A DNA stretch of 14,484 nucleotides, taken from NCBI GenBank assembly GCA_015487255.1, contig WFQA01000269.1, positions 1 through 14,484 on the forward strand. Direction: 5' to 3'. Shown here one piece after another: positions 6,747 through 13,368 of the stretch. The stretch comes from Paracoccaceae bacterium (GTDB taxonomy: Bacteria > Pseudomonadota > Alphaproteobacteria > Rhodobacterales > Rhodobacteraceae). Numbering within the stretch: position 1 is the stretch's first letter; the number at the start of each line of letters is the position of its first letter. The notes beneath the pieces are model-generated. The model did no database searches and was not told where the DNA came from. It was given only the letters and a program-made list of their open reading frames with translations. Both the position numbers and the translations under genes were made by a program.

Positions 6747-8287
6747 GGGGTTTCCTCCGCTGTAGCCGTTTCGGCCTCTGTTTCCTGCCCGTCAAGGATG
6801 ACGGCATTGGCGACCAACTGGTGCACCGACATCACATTATCCATCTCGTAACCAAATTTCGGCATCACCTTGGAAAACTGGGTTTTGCATATGGCGCAGA
6901 TCGCCGCCATATGGGTAACGCCGTGATCCTCGCTCACCTGCTGAAGCGCGGTCATCCGCGGCTTGGCGCCCTTGATGCGCAGGTCCATCAGATCGTCGGT
7001 CAGCAAGCCGCCACCGCCACCACAGCAAAAGGTGTTTTCGCGGATGGTGTCGCGCTCCATGTCATAAAAATTGTTGCAAACCGCCTTGATGACCGCGCGT
7101 GGAACATCAAACTGCCCACCCTCTTTGCGACCCATCGCCGAGCCGCGCGCCACGTTGCAGCTATCATGATAGGTCATGACAAACTCGTCGTTCCTGGATT
7201 TGTCGATCTTCAGGTTCCCGCTCTCGATTTCATCCAGTGTGAACTCAAGAATATGCTGTGGGATCGGGTAATTCTGGTCAAGAAAATCAAACGGCCCGGC
7301 CAGGGTGTTGAGAAAACTGTATGCCACCCGCCACGCATGGCCACATTCGCCAAACACAATCCGCTTGACGCCGAGATCCTTGGCCGCCTGCCGGATGCGC
7401 CAACTGACCTCGCGCATGTTTTCATAAGAGCCGATGAACATGCCAAAATTGGCCGCCTCGGAGGCATAGGAGCTGATGGTCCAACTCACGCCCGCCGAAT
7501 GAAACACCTTGGCATAGCCCAGCAGGCCATCAATATGCGGCTCGGCGAAAAAATCAGCCGAAGGGGTGATCAGCAGGATATCCGCGCCCTTCACATCCAG
7601 CGGGATCTTGACCGCAATGCCGGTTTCATCCTCGAGATCTTCTTCGAGGTCTTCCAGTGTTGCGGCCAGTGCCTTGGGATTCAGCCCAAGGTTATTGCCG
7701 GTCTTTTTCAGCTTGGCGATGATCTCGTTGCAGTATTTCTGCCCCACACCGACACTATCGAGAATCTCCCGCGCCGCCATGGATATCTCGGCGGTATCAA
7801 TACCGTAAGGGCAGGCAACCGCGCAGCGGCGGCATTGCGAGCATTGGTGGTAATAGGTATACCATTCATCAAGCACGTCTTTGGTCAGATCACGCGCGCC
7901 AACCAGCCACGGGAAGTATTTGCCGGCAAAGGTATAATAGCGGCGATAGACCGAGCGCAGCAGGTCCTGCCGTGCCACCGGCATGTTTTTCGGGTCTCCG
8001 GTGCCCAGAAAGTAATGGCATTTATCGGTGCAGGCACCGCATTTCACGCAGGTATCGAGGTAAACCTTGAAAGCGCGGTTATTGGCGGCCAGCTCACCCA
8101 TTTTGGCAATGGCGACCTCTTGCCAGTTATCCAGCAGCTCACCGGGAAAGCCCAGCGGCTCGTTATGCTCGGGGGCGGCGGCAAAAGTATTGGTGTCCAT
8201 CATCGCGCCACACTCGATGGCGGGGATCTTCAGCGGGTCACCCACGAATTTCGGGCCGCCTTCTGCGTTCATGTCAAGTGATGCCAT
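6743..8287 (-). CDS. dsrK: DsrK, HdrD-like iron-sulfur catalytic subunit of DsrMKJOP
   Basis: DsrK is a 514-residue, cytoplasmic, membrane-associated protein resembling heterodisulfide reductase HdrD. Two ferredoxin-type [4Fe-4S] motifs lie at C80/C83/C86/C90 and C149/C152/C155/C159. The C-terminal CCG-type motif that binds the special catalytic cluster is built from C377, C421-C422-G and C464/C467 (CAIC), with C315 as a further conserved cysteine. It is the expected site where the DsrC cysteine pair or trisulfide is processed and electrons enter or leave the quinone pool through DsrM. The ATG is 3 bp after the dsrM stop. A strong AGGAGGG ribosome binding site sits in the dsrM 3' end. The acidic C-terminal tail (QETEAETATAEETP) is not part of the conserved core. 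Confidence 0.96.
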   Translation of the reverse strand: MASLDMNAEGGPKFVGDPLKIPAIECGAMMDTNTFAAAPEHNEPLGFPGELLDNWQEVAIAKMGELAANNRAFKVYLDTCVKCGACTDKCHYFLGTGDPKNMPVARQDLLRSVYRRYYTFAGKYFPWLVGARDLTKDVLDEWYTYYHQCSQCRRCAVACPYGIDTAEISMAAREILDSVGVGQKYCNEIIAKLKKTGNNLGLNPKALAATLEDLEEDLEDETGIAVKIPLDVKGADILLITPSADFFAEPHIDGLLGYAKVFHSAGVSWTISSYASEAANFGMFIGSYENMREVSWRIRQAAKDLGVKRIVFGECGHAWRVAYSFLNTLAGPFDFLDQNYPIPQHILEFTLDEIESGNLKIDKSRNDEFVMTYHDSCNVARGSAMGRKEGGQFDVPRAVIKAVCNNFYDMERDTIRENTFCCGGGGGLLTDDLMDLRIKGAKPRMTALQQVSEDHGVTHMAAICAICKTQFSKVMPKFGYEMDNVMSVHQLVANAVILDGQETEAETATAEETP

Positions 8288-8290
8288 CGT

Positions 8291-9046
8291 TCAGCCCTCC
8301 TCTTTTTTGGGAATGCCCTCGGGCAATGGCGGCAGGTTGCGCGCCCATTTTGAAATATGGCGCTTTTCGCGGGCATTATCGACCTGGGTGCGGCTCGGGG
8401 CAAAGAACATGCCCGGGGCGTGCATCAGCTTGGAAATGGGGAAAATGATCATCAGCAGCGCCACCAGCCCAAGATGAGTGAGCAGGATAGGGTCGAGCGG
8501 CAGCTCACCGATCTGAAAGCGAAACAAGCCAAGGAAATAGGATTTGACCGCGATCACATCGGTGCGGGTGACATAGGTCATCAAAGTGCCCGAACCGGCG
8601 ATGGCCAGTAAAAGCACCAGCATCAGATGGTCAGACGGGTTGGAGATATAGCGGATGCGCTGCTGGAATATCCGCCGCGCCCAAAGCCCCAGCAGCCCGG
8701 CCAGCATCACAAAGGCCATCAGGCGGCCAATCGGTTGCAACAGATCAACCCACCACCAGACCGGCTGGGTGAAATAGCGCAGGTGGCGCAAGAGCACGAT
8801 CAGCATGCCCCAGTGGAACAGCACCGCAAATATCCAGATCCATTTGTTGGACCTGAACAGGCTTTCAAAAAAGATAACCTCGCGAAACATGCGCAACACC
8901 ACGCCACGCCTGGTGCGCGGGGCAGGGGAGACAACGATCTTGAGAGGCACAGGCGTTGTGGCGTATTTCCACACCTTCATCCCGACGCCAACCACCAACA
9001 GCAAGGTGGCAACATAGAACAGCACTGCATATACCGTGGCGATCAC
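8291..9046 (-). CDS. dsrM: DsrM, haem b membrane subunit (NarI-like) of DsrMKJOP
   Basis: DsrM is a 251-residue protein with about five to six membrane helices and the NarI/HdrE-like arrangement of haem b ligand histidines. Candidates are His78 and His88 in one helix region, His140, His191 and His209. It anchors DsrK and carries electrons between it and quinone. The start codon is GTG at 9046, preceded by AGGGAGGG with a 5-nt spacer, and an in-frame membrane helix begins at once. It is much shorter than the roughly 330-residue DsrM of sulfate reducers, in line with the sulfur-oxidiser type. An 80-bp spacer with a hairpin separates it from dsrC. It is immediately followed by dsrK. Confidence 0.94.
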   Translation of the reverse strand: MIATVYAVLFYVATLLLVVGVGMKVWKYATTPVPLKIVVSPAPRTRRGVVLRMFREVIFFESLFRSNKWIWIFAVLFHWGMLIVLLRHLRYFTQPVWWWVDLLQPIGRLMAFVMLAGLLGLWARRIFQQRIRYISNPSDHLMLVLLLAIAGSGTLMTYVTRTDVIAVKSYFLGLFRFQIGELPLDPILLTHLGLVALLMIIFPISKLMHAPGMFFAPSRTQVDNAREKRHISKWARNLPPLPEGIPKKEEG

Positions 9047-9064
9047 GATAGCCCTCCCTTTGTT

Positions 9065-9101
9065 GCGGGTCTGGCCCCCTTCTCTCCCGAGCCAGCCCCG
9101 C
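9065..9101 (-). promoter_or_regulatory. Intercistronic hairpin between dsrC and dsrM
   Basis: Two 11-nt arms (9065-9075 and 9091-9101) pair at 10 of 11 positions around a 15-nt loop. The hairpin lies after the dsrC stop and just before the AGGGAGGG ribosome binding site of dsrM. On the mRNA the stem is followed by AACAAAGGGAGGG and not by a U-run, so it is not a classical terminator. A 3' stabilising or processing element that raises dsrC mRNA over the membrane-complex genes is plausible, since dsrC is known to be expressed above the rest of the operon in some sulfur oxidisers. The role here is inferred. Confidence 0.55.
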
Positions 9102-9126
9102 TATGATTTTCCTAACCCCTGGCGGC

Positions 9127-9459
9127 TTATACGCAGCCGGTTGGCTTGGGCAGGCCAGCGATTTTACACGCCTGCTTGGCCGGGCCATAAGGAAACAACT
9201 CATACATGTATTTGTTGTTGCCCACTTCCGGCCCCATGGATTTTTTGATCGACTTGATCAATACCCGCACCGCAGGCGCGATCTGGTATTCCTCGTAATA
9301 GTCGCGCAAAAAGTTGACCACCGCCCAGTGCTCTTCACCCATTTCGATTTCTTCTGCATCGGCGATCACATCCGCGAGTTCCTTGCTCCAGTCGGAGAGG
9401 TTGGTGATGTAGCCTTCTTCATCATGCTCAACCGTTGTGCCGTTTACATCATATGCCAT
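9127..9459 (-). CDS. dsrC: DsrC, sulfur-carrier protein with C-terminal two-cysteine arm
   Basis: DsrC is a 110-residue DsrC/TusE protein. The C-terminal arm has penultimate Cys109 (GCV end) and Cys98 with ten residues between them, the CX10CX signature of true DsrC. TusE and regulatory homologues lack one of the two. It accepts sulfane sulfur from DsrEFH and is the substrate carrier for DsrAB and DsrMK, cycling through thiol, persulfide and trisulfide forms in the cytoplasm. The conserved core (DWSKELAD, HWAVVNFLRDYYEEYQIAPAVR, residues 23-65) is intact. It follows dsrH by 30 bp with an AAAGGA ribosome binding site, and is followed by a hairpin before dsrM. Nothing unusual is seen in the protein. 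Confidence 0.97.
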   Translation of the reverse strand: MAYDVNGTTVEHDEEGYITNLSDWSKELADVIADAEEIEMGEEHWAVVNFLRDYYEEYQIAPAVRVLIKSIKKSMGPEVGNNKYMYELFPYGPAKQACKIAGLPKPTGCV

Positions 9460-9476
9460 ATTATATTTCCTTTCAT

Positions 9477-9488
9477 GCCCCGCAGGGC
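9477..9488 (-). promoter_or_regulatory. Short GC stem in the dsrH/dsrC spacer
   Basis: A 4-bp stem with a 4-nt loop (GCCC-TGCG-GGGC on the mRNA) lies between the dsrH stop and the AAAGGA upstream of dsrC. It is weak on its own. I list it because the other long spacers of this operon have stronger stems in the same place. Confidence 0.25.
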
Positions 9489-9489
9489 G

Positions 9490-9798
9490 TTACAGCCAGT
9501 TTTGAACGCGGTCACAGCTTGCCGCCATGTCCACAAATCCCTCGTAATCAACCGAAGTGAAACCCCCGGCCATGCGCGCCGCATCAATGCCGCGCGCCTT
9601 CATATCCGCCCCAAGCACAAAGAGCTTAACATTTGCGCCCATGCCGGCCACAACCTCGCTCATCGCATTGCCTGACATCGCGCCATAAACCCCATCCTCA
9701 ATCAGCAGCACACTATCGCCGGCTTTGGCATGGCCAAGGCAGGAAATCAGCGTCTGGTTCTGAAACGGAGATTTGTTAACCGTGTGTAGAGTAGCCAT
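9490..9798 (-). CDS. dsrH: DsrH, TusB-like subunit of the DsrEFH sulfurtransferase
   Basis: DsrH is a 102-residue TusB/DsrH-family protein. It begins with the family-typical MATLHTVNKSPF and carries the conserved Cys20 (LISCLGHAKAGDSVLLIEDGV region, 17-37). DsrE2F2H2 is a cytoplasmic heterohexamer that relays sulfane sulfur from persulfide donors such as TusA to DsrC. Cys20 is conserved in sulfur-oxidiser DsrH, but the main donor cysteine to DsrC is on DsrE. The start is 8 bp after the dsrF stop with AGGGGGAA upstream. The C-terminal half ends VQNWL, normal for the family. The protein is complete. Confidence 0.93.
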   Translation of the reverse strand: MATLHTVNKSPFQNQTLISCLGHAKAGDSVLLIEDGVYGAMSGNAMSEVVAGMGANVKLFVLGADMKARGIDAARMAGGFTSVDYEGFVDMAASCDRVQNWL

Positions 9799-9806
9799 TC
9801 TTCCCC

Positions 9807-10217
9807 CTAAAAGCTCAATATGACATCTTGGTCAGCCATCACTTCACCCATCCGGGCGCGCGAGACCACGATGATCGAGGGTTTTTCCGCGTAATCATCA
9901 TCCTCGTCCTCATACTGGATATCCTGCAGGTCATCCAGCGTCAGGCCGCGCTCGTCCAGCGATTCCTGCTCGACATAAAGCTTGGTGACCTCGTAATCGC
10001 CCAAAGCCCGGAAAGTGGGCGAAAAATTCTTCAGCCCGGTTTCCTTGGTATCCTGCCCCTTGGTGAGCTGAAAAACCCCGTCATCCAGAAAGGCCAATGA
10101 GACATCCTGATCAAAAGCCGCCCCGATCAGCACCACTTCCAGCGCTTCTTGCGCGTAAATCGTGCCGTAAGGTGCTTTGCGGTTCACATAGAGGAATTTT
10201 TTTATAACTTCGCTCAT
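9807..10217 (-). CDS. dsrF: DsrF, TusC-like subunit of the DsrEFH sulfurtransferase
   Basis: DsrF is a 136-residue TusC/DsrF-family protein. The N-terminal KKFLYVNRKAPYG (6-18) is the family hallmark, and the body has the DsrE-fold alternation of strands and helices. There is no cysteine in the whole protein, so it can be only a structural member of the DsrE2F2H2 hexamer. The sulfur passes through DsrE Cys79 and possibly DsrH Cys20. A strongly acidic stretch (YEDEDDDY, about 101-108) precedes the last strand. The ribosome binding site TAGGAGGG overlaps the dsrE stop codon, a clear sign of translational coupling. Confidence 0.93.
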   Translation of the reverse strand: MSEVIKKFLYVNRKAPYGTIYAQEALEVVLIGAAFDQDVSLAFLDDGVFQLTKGQDTKETGLKNFSPTFRALGDYEVTKLYVEQESLDERGLTLDDLQDIQYEDEDDDYAEKPSIIVVSRARMGEVMADQDVILSF

Positions 10218-10226
10218 ATTACCCTC

Positions 10227-10622
10227 CTAATCACCAAAGGTGATCGTGCGATCAGCCTGAATGCCCATTTCGATCAACTGGCCAAGGCCCGAAATCCGAA
10301 ACCCTTCGGCAATGTTATGGGCATCCTTGCCCTGGCGCTGCATTTCGTTTTCATCCAGCAGGCCACGGCGCTGGGCAGCGGCGATGCAGATCACCAGATC
10401 AAGCCCGTGCTCAGCCGCAAGCGCTGACCATTGCTCTTGTATCTGCCGGTCATCTTGTGGCGGAACCGAAAGCCGCGTGCCGACATTCACCCCGTCATGA
10501 TAGAAAAACACCCGGGCAACCTCGTGGCCTTTGGCCAGGGCGGCTTTGACAAAATTATAGGCCGAATCAGAGGCCTGGTGCGTGTAAGGCCCCTCATTGA
10601 CAACAATTCCAAACTTCATCAT
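10227..10622 (-). CDS. dsrE: DsrE, TusD-like catalytic subunit of the DsrEFH sulfurtransferase
   Basis: DsrE is a 131-residue TusD/DsrE protein. The active-site segment LVICIAAAQRRGL (76-88) contains Cys79, the persulfide-carrying residue that hands sulfur to DsrC (Cys78 in the Allochromatium protein). The N-terminal KFGIVVNEGPYTHQASDSA matches the family. Two adjacent ATG codons open the frame. The AGGAG at 10625-10629 lies 3 nt from the first and 6 nt from the second, so translation may really begin at 10619, which would also make the cysteine number 78. The gene starts 6 bp after the dsrB stop, and its ribosome binding site overlaps the end of dsrB. The exact start is the only uncertainty. 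Confidence 0.95.
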   Translation of the reverse strand: MMKFGIVVNEGPYTHQASDSAYNFVKAALAKGHEVARVFFYHDGVNVGTRLSVPPQDDRQIQEQWSALAAEHGLDLVICIAAAQRRGLLDENEMQRQGKDAHNIAEGFRISGLGQLIEMGIQADRTITFGD

Positions 10623-10628
10623 CCGCTC

Positions 10629-11711
10629 CTAAAAATGCACATGCGCCGAGGTGTTCATGGTTTTGCGCGCGCCGGTCCATGTGTCGATATGGTGCTTGGT
10701 GAAGGCCAGTTCGGTCATCTCAAAGAACCGGCTCCAGCCGATGCGCTCGATCCACTCACCCATGCGCTCCCAATGTTTGGCGTCTTTTTTATAGGCTTTC
10801 ACGATTTTCATGACCACCGCATTCACCTCGGGCCAATGGGGGGCATTGTTGGGCAGATTGGCCACAACCAGCTTGTGAAAGGTGGGTTTGGAGCGGGCAT
10901 TGGAATGCTTGCCACCAACCCAGATGGCGATCTTGGTGCTGTCATCCCCATTGATCTGCATCGGCGGGCAGGGCGGGTAGCAGGCCCCGCAGCAGACGCA
11001 TTTTTTCTCGTCAATCTCCAGAGATGGCTTGCCGTCAACCATCGCCGGGCGAATCGCCGCCACCGGGCAGCGGGCGACAACAGCCGGGCGCTCACAGACA
11101 TTGGCCACCAGATCATGGTTGATTTTCGGTGGCTTGGTATATTGCACATTGATCGCGATATCACCCTGCCCACCGCAGTTGATCTGGCAGCAAGAAGTGG
11201 TGATCCGCACCCGGTTGGGCATTTCCTCCTTGATGAACTCGCTGTGCAGCATGTCCATCAACCCCTTCACAACCCCCGAGGCATCGGTGCCCGGAATATC
11301 GCAATGCAACCAGCCCTGCGTGTGGCTGATCATCGAAACCGACGCGCCGGTGCCCCCCACGGGGAAGCCGTTGCTGGAAAGCTCCTCGATCAGCGGGGCA
11401 ACCTTGGCTTCATCCGCCACCATATATTCGATATTGGAGCGCGTGGTGAAGCGCACATAACCGTCAGCGTAATTGTCGCCAATATCACACAGCTTGCGGA
11501 TGGTATAGACATCCATCTGGCGTTGCGTGCCGGCGCGCACGGTAAACAGCTCGTCACCCGATTTGGACACATGGCGCAAAACCCCGGCGCGCGGGCGGTC
11601 GTGATAATCCCACTGGCCGTAGTTTTTGACGCTCACCGGGTGCATGAAGGGCTTCGGGTCTGGCACCCCGACCTCATCTGGCATGCGTGGCTTGGCTTTC
11701 ATCTCGTTCAT
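10629..11711 (-). CDS. dsrB: DsrB, beta subunit of reverse dissimilatory sulfite reductase
   Basis: DsrB is a 360-residue protein with the sulfite reductase repeat fold. The siroheme/[4Fe-4S]-side cysteines of DsrB are present: Cys137 (LHCDIPG), Cys174-Cys175 and Cys179 (TTSCCQINC). An inserted ferredoxin domain has C238/C241/C244/C248 (CVCCGACYPPC). The alpha2beta2 enzyme DsrAB oxidises DsrC-bound sulfur to sulfite in the cytoplasm in sulfur oxidisers. The start at 11711 has AAAGGGAGAG a few bases upstream. A 72-bp spacer with two hairpins separates it from dsrA, and dsrE follows after 6 bp with no dsrD, as in oxidative operons. No missing residue was noticed. Confidence 0.97.
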   Translation of the reverse strand: MNEMKAKPRMPDEVGVPDPKPFMHPVSVKNYGQWDYHDRPRAGVLRHVSKSGDELFTVRAGTQRQMDVYTIRKLCDIGDNYADGYVRFTTRSNIEYMVADEAKVAPLIEELSSNGFPVGGTGASVSMISHTQGWLHCDIPGTDASGVVKGLMDMLHSEFIKEEMPNRVRITTSCCQINCGGQGDIAINVQYTKPPKINHDLVANVCERPAVVARCPVAAIRPAMVDGKPSLEIDEKKCVCCGACYPPCPPMQINGDDSTKIAIWVGGKHSNARSKPTFHKLVVANLPNNAPHWPEVNAVVMKIVKAYKKDAKHWERMGEWIERIGWSRFFEMTELAFTKHHIDTWTGARKTMNTSAHVHF

Positions 11712-11726
11712 ATTTTCTCTCCCTTT

Positions 11727-11747
11727 CCGCCGGGCTGGCCCGGGCGG
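11727..11747 (-). promoter_or_regulatory. Hairpin upstream of the dsrB ribosome binding site
   Basis: Eight base pairs with one bulged G and a 4-nt loop (arms 11727-11734 and 11739-11747), almost all G-C, lie just before AAAGGGAGAG of dsrB. The location mirrors the hairpins before dsrM and the trpD2-like gene. It is not followed by a U-run, so a terminator is unlikely. An effect on dsrB translation or on mRNA ends is inferred. Confidence 0.5.
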
Positions 11748-11759
11748 CTATATTCTCTT

Positions 11760-11775
11760 CGGGGTATCAGCCCCG
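11760..11775 (-). promoter_or_regulatory. Hairpin just after dsrA
   Basis: A perfect 5-bp stem (CGGGG / CCCCG) with a 6-nt loop begins 8 nt after the dsrA stop codon. On the mRNA it is followed by GAAGAGAAUAUA, not by uridines. With the next hairpin it makes a double stem in the dsrA/dsrB spacer. Confidence 0.4.
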
Positions 11776-11783
11776 CCAATCGC

Positions 11784-13079
11784 TCAGCTATCCACAACCA
11801 GGCCAGCCTCAGCCGCCTTGCGCTCAAACCATTTTGCCGATTCCTCGTCAAAATCATCGGTGCGCACATAAGACGAGGTGCGCGGATGATTGACCATGTT
11901 CGGATCCGCCGGAATATCCAGCGCCTCAAGGAAAGCAGGCACGCCGATGCGGTCAATACATTCACCAATGCGCTCATGCTCCAGCGCGTTATCCGCGAAA
12001 AACTCCATCACCTCTTCGGCAAACTCTTCCAACGCCTCGAAATCTTCCTCGGTTTCGAGCTTGATGAAAGGTTTGATCATGGTGCCCATCAGGTCTCCCA
12101 CTTTCAGCGAGCGTTTGCCGCCGATCATGATGCTTGCGCCACGGTCATCACCGGGGCTGAGCGCCTTGGTCATCACATTGATACAGTGCATGCAGCGCAC
12201 ACAAGAGGCGTTGTCGATCTCCATCGTATCATCGTCATTGAGCGAGATCGCCCGGGTCGGGCACATGGAAACCACGGTATCGATGGTGTATTTCCGGCCC
12301 TTTTCAGCGATATGCTCCTTGACCTTCTCCTGATTGATCTTGATGTCATCACGCCAGGTGCCGATCACGGCAAAGTCGGCGCGGTGGATGGCATTCACAC
12401 AATCATTGCCACAGCCCGAGAACTTGAACTTGAACTTGTAGGGCATGGAAGGGCGGTGCATTTCATCGAGCAGGCGGTTGATGATGCCGCGATGCGCCTT
12501 CACCCCGTCATAGCAGCTCTGCTCGCAGCGGGCATGGCCAACGCAAGACATCGCGGTGCGCAAGGCCGGGCCAGCGCCGCCAAGGTCAAACCCGATTTCA
12601 TTAAGCTCGTCAAAGGCGATCTGGGCATTTTCAGAGGTGCAGCCCTGAAACATGATATCACCGGACTGGCCGTGAAAGGCGATCAGGCCGGAGCCGTGCT
12701 TCTCCCAGATATCACAAAGCTGGCGCAACAGGTCGGTGGTATAGTGATTGCCCGCCGGCGGCATGACCCGCAATGTGTGGAATTCTTTTGATTCGGGGTA
12801 ATCCGCCGCCACTTCGGAAAAGCGCGGGATGATACCACCCCCATAGCCAAGAACGGAAAGCGTGCCGCCCTTCCAGTAACCACGGCGGTTTTCGTAAGAG
12901 TGGTTGAGTTGGCCGAGAAGGTCGTTCATCATCGGCGCATATTGCGCGCCTTGTGTATCGCGCAGCCGCTTCAGGCCGGTTACAAAGCTGGGCCAGGGGC
13001 CGTCTTCGAGCTGGTCGAGCATTGGGGTTGGCTTGACCGAGCCACGCTCGCCATCATCTACGTTATCGCCATCTTTCAT
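11784..13079 (-). CDS. dsrA: DsrA, alpha subunit of reverse dissimilatory sulfite reductase
   Basis: DsrA is a 431-residue protein and the first gene of the operon. It has the siroheme-[4Fe-4S] motif C179-X5-C185 ... C223-X3-C227 (SCVGHARCEQSC and SGCGNDC) and a ferredoxin insertion with C273-P and C293/C296/C299 (CVRCMHC). With DsrB it forms the sulfite reductase that runs in the oxidative direction, taking sulfur from DsrC and releasing sulfite. The direction is inferred from the companion dsrEFH and dsrL genes and the lack of dsrD. The ATG at 13079 is preceded by AAGGGAGAG. Upstream is the only long AT-rich spacer of the window, so the operon promoter should be there. The acidic N-terminal extension before KPTPMLDQLE is unremarkable. 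Confidence 0.97.
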   Translation of the reverse strand: MKDGDNVDDGERGSVKPTPMLDQLEDGPWPSFVTGLKRLRDTQGAQYAPMMNDLLGQLNHSYENRRGYWKGGTLSVLGYGGGIIPRFSEVAADYPESKEFHTLRVMPPAGNHYTTDLLRQLCDIWEKHGSGLIAFHGQSGDIMFQGCTSENAQIAFDELNEIGFDLGGAGPALRTAMSCVGHARCEQSCYDGVKAHRGIINRLLDEMHRPSMPYKFKFKFSGCGNDCVNAIHRADFAVIGTWRDDIKINQEKVKEHIAEKGRKYTIDTVVSMCPTRAISLNDDDTMEIDNASCVRCMHCINVMTKALSPGDDRGASIMIGGKRSLKVGDLMGTMIKPFIKLETEEDFEALEEFAEEVMEFFADNALEHERIGECIDRIGVPAFLEALDIPADPNMVNHPRTSSYVRTDDFDEESAKWFERKAAEAGLVVDS

Positions 13080-13181
13080 CGCAATCTCTCCCTTGCGCTA
13101 GCATCTTCTTTTGCACCTGGCTTCACAGCTCTTGACCGGCTGCTTGCTCCTCCAACCATAACATATTCCCTGACAAAAAGA

Positions 13182-13207
13182 GAAAACCGATGGAGATATG
13201 GAAAACC
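13182..13207. repeat. Direct repeat GAAAACC x2, 19 bp apart, upstream of dsrA
   Basis: GAAAACC occurs at 13182-13188 and 13201-13207, about two helical turns apart, in the leader between the candidate dsr promoter and dsrA. This could be a tandem site for a transcription factor. The repeat is short and may be chance. Confidence 0.3.
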
Positions 13208-13229
13208 ATTTGCTTGTGTTCACCTTAAA

Positions 13230-13257
13230 TCTATATATTACAATAATGGAATGTAAA
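13230..13257 (-). promoter_or_regulatory. Candidate sigma70 promoter of the dsr operon
   Basis: On the minus strand, TTTACA (13257-13252, 5 of 6 to TTGACA) is followed by a 16-bp spacer and TATAGA (13235-13230, 4 of 6 to TATAAT). It is about 150 bp upstream of the dsrA start, leaving a long 5' leader. It is the best match I found by eye. Confidence 0.4.
13238..13256. promoter_or_regulatory. Inverted repeat TTACA-N9-TGTAA overlapping the dsr promoter
   Basis: A perfect 5-bp inverted repeat with a 9-bp spacer overlaps the -35 element and the promoter spacer. A dimeric repressor bound here would block the operon. No regulator gene is in the window to name the factor. Confidence 0.35.
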
Positions 13258-13303
13258 GCAAAAGATCGAGCCGCCTGCAATCATCGCTTGAAAAACCCGG
13301 GTA

Positions 13304-13330
13304 TTACACTTGTCTAAATACGCATATATA
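13304..13330 (+). promoter_or_regulatory. Weak candidate promoter for the rightward dioxygenase cluster
   Basis: TTACAC (13304-13309) and TATATA (13325-13330) are 15 bp apart, slightly short for sigma70. Transcription would begin near 13337, giving a short leader to the ATG at 13369 but almost none to the ATG at 13339. Confidence 0.25.
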
Positions 13331-13368
13331 AAGAAATAATGACCAATAGCACAGGAATCGGGGGCGAT

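Larger units (their letters stand above)
13080..13368. promoter_or_regulatory. Divergent intergenic region between the dsr operon and the dioxygenase cluster
   Basis: This is the only AT-rich, non-coding stretch of the window, and it must hold the promoters for both directions. It contains a candidate dsr promoter with an internal dyad, a 7-bp direct repeat at 19-bp spacing, an 8-bp palindrome ACCCGGGT (13295-13302) and a weak rightward promoter. Several short open frames cross it, but none has a ribosome binding site or recognisable product. No RNA gene was recognised. Confidence 0.75.

Noticed and set aside
6449..8281. A 610-codon plus-strand frame antisense to dsrK and dsrL
   Set aside because: Same reasoning: it mirrors the coding frame of two certain genes and encodes no recognisable family.
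9065..9101. Hairpin after dsrC as an intrinsic terminator
   Set aside because: No U-run follows the stem on the mRNA, and the ribosome binding site of dsrM follows directly. The same holds for the stems at 2352 and 11727.
10431..12791. A 786-codon open frame on the plus strand, antisense to dsrE, dsrB and dsrA
   Set aside because: It spans three confidently identified genes, has histidine/arginine-rich composition typical of a reversed GC-rich codon frame, no recognisable domain and no suitable ribosome binding site. It is a by-product of codon bias.
1..13079. A sulfate-reducing (reductive) dsr operon
   Set aside because: dsrEFH and dsrL are present, no dsrD follows dsrB, and DsrM is of the short type, all of which point to sulfur oxidation.
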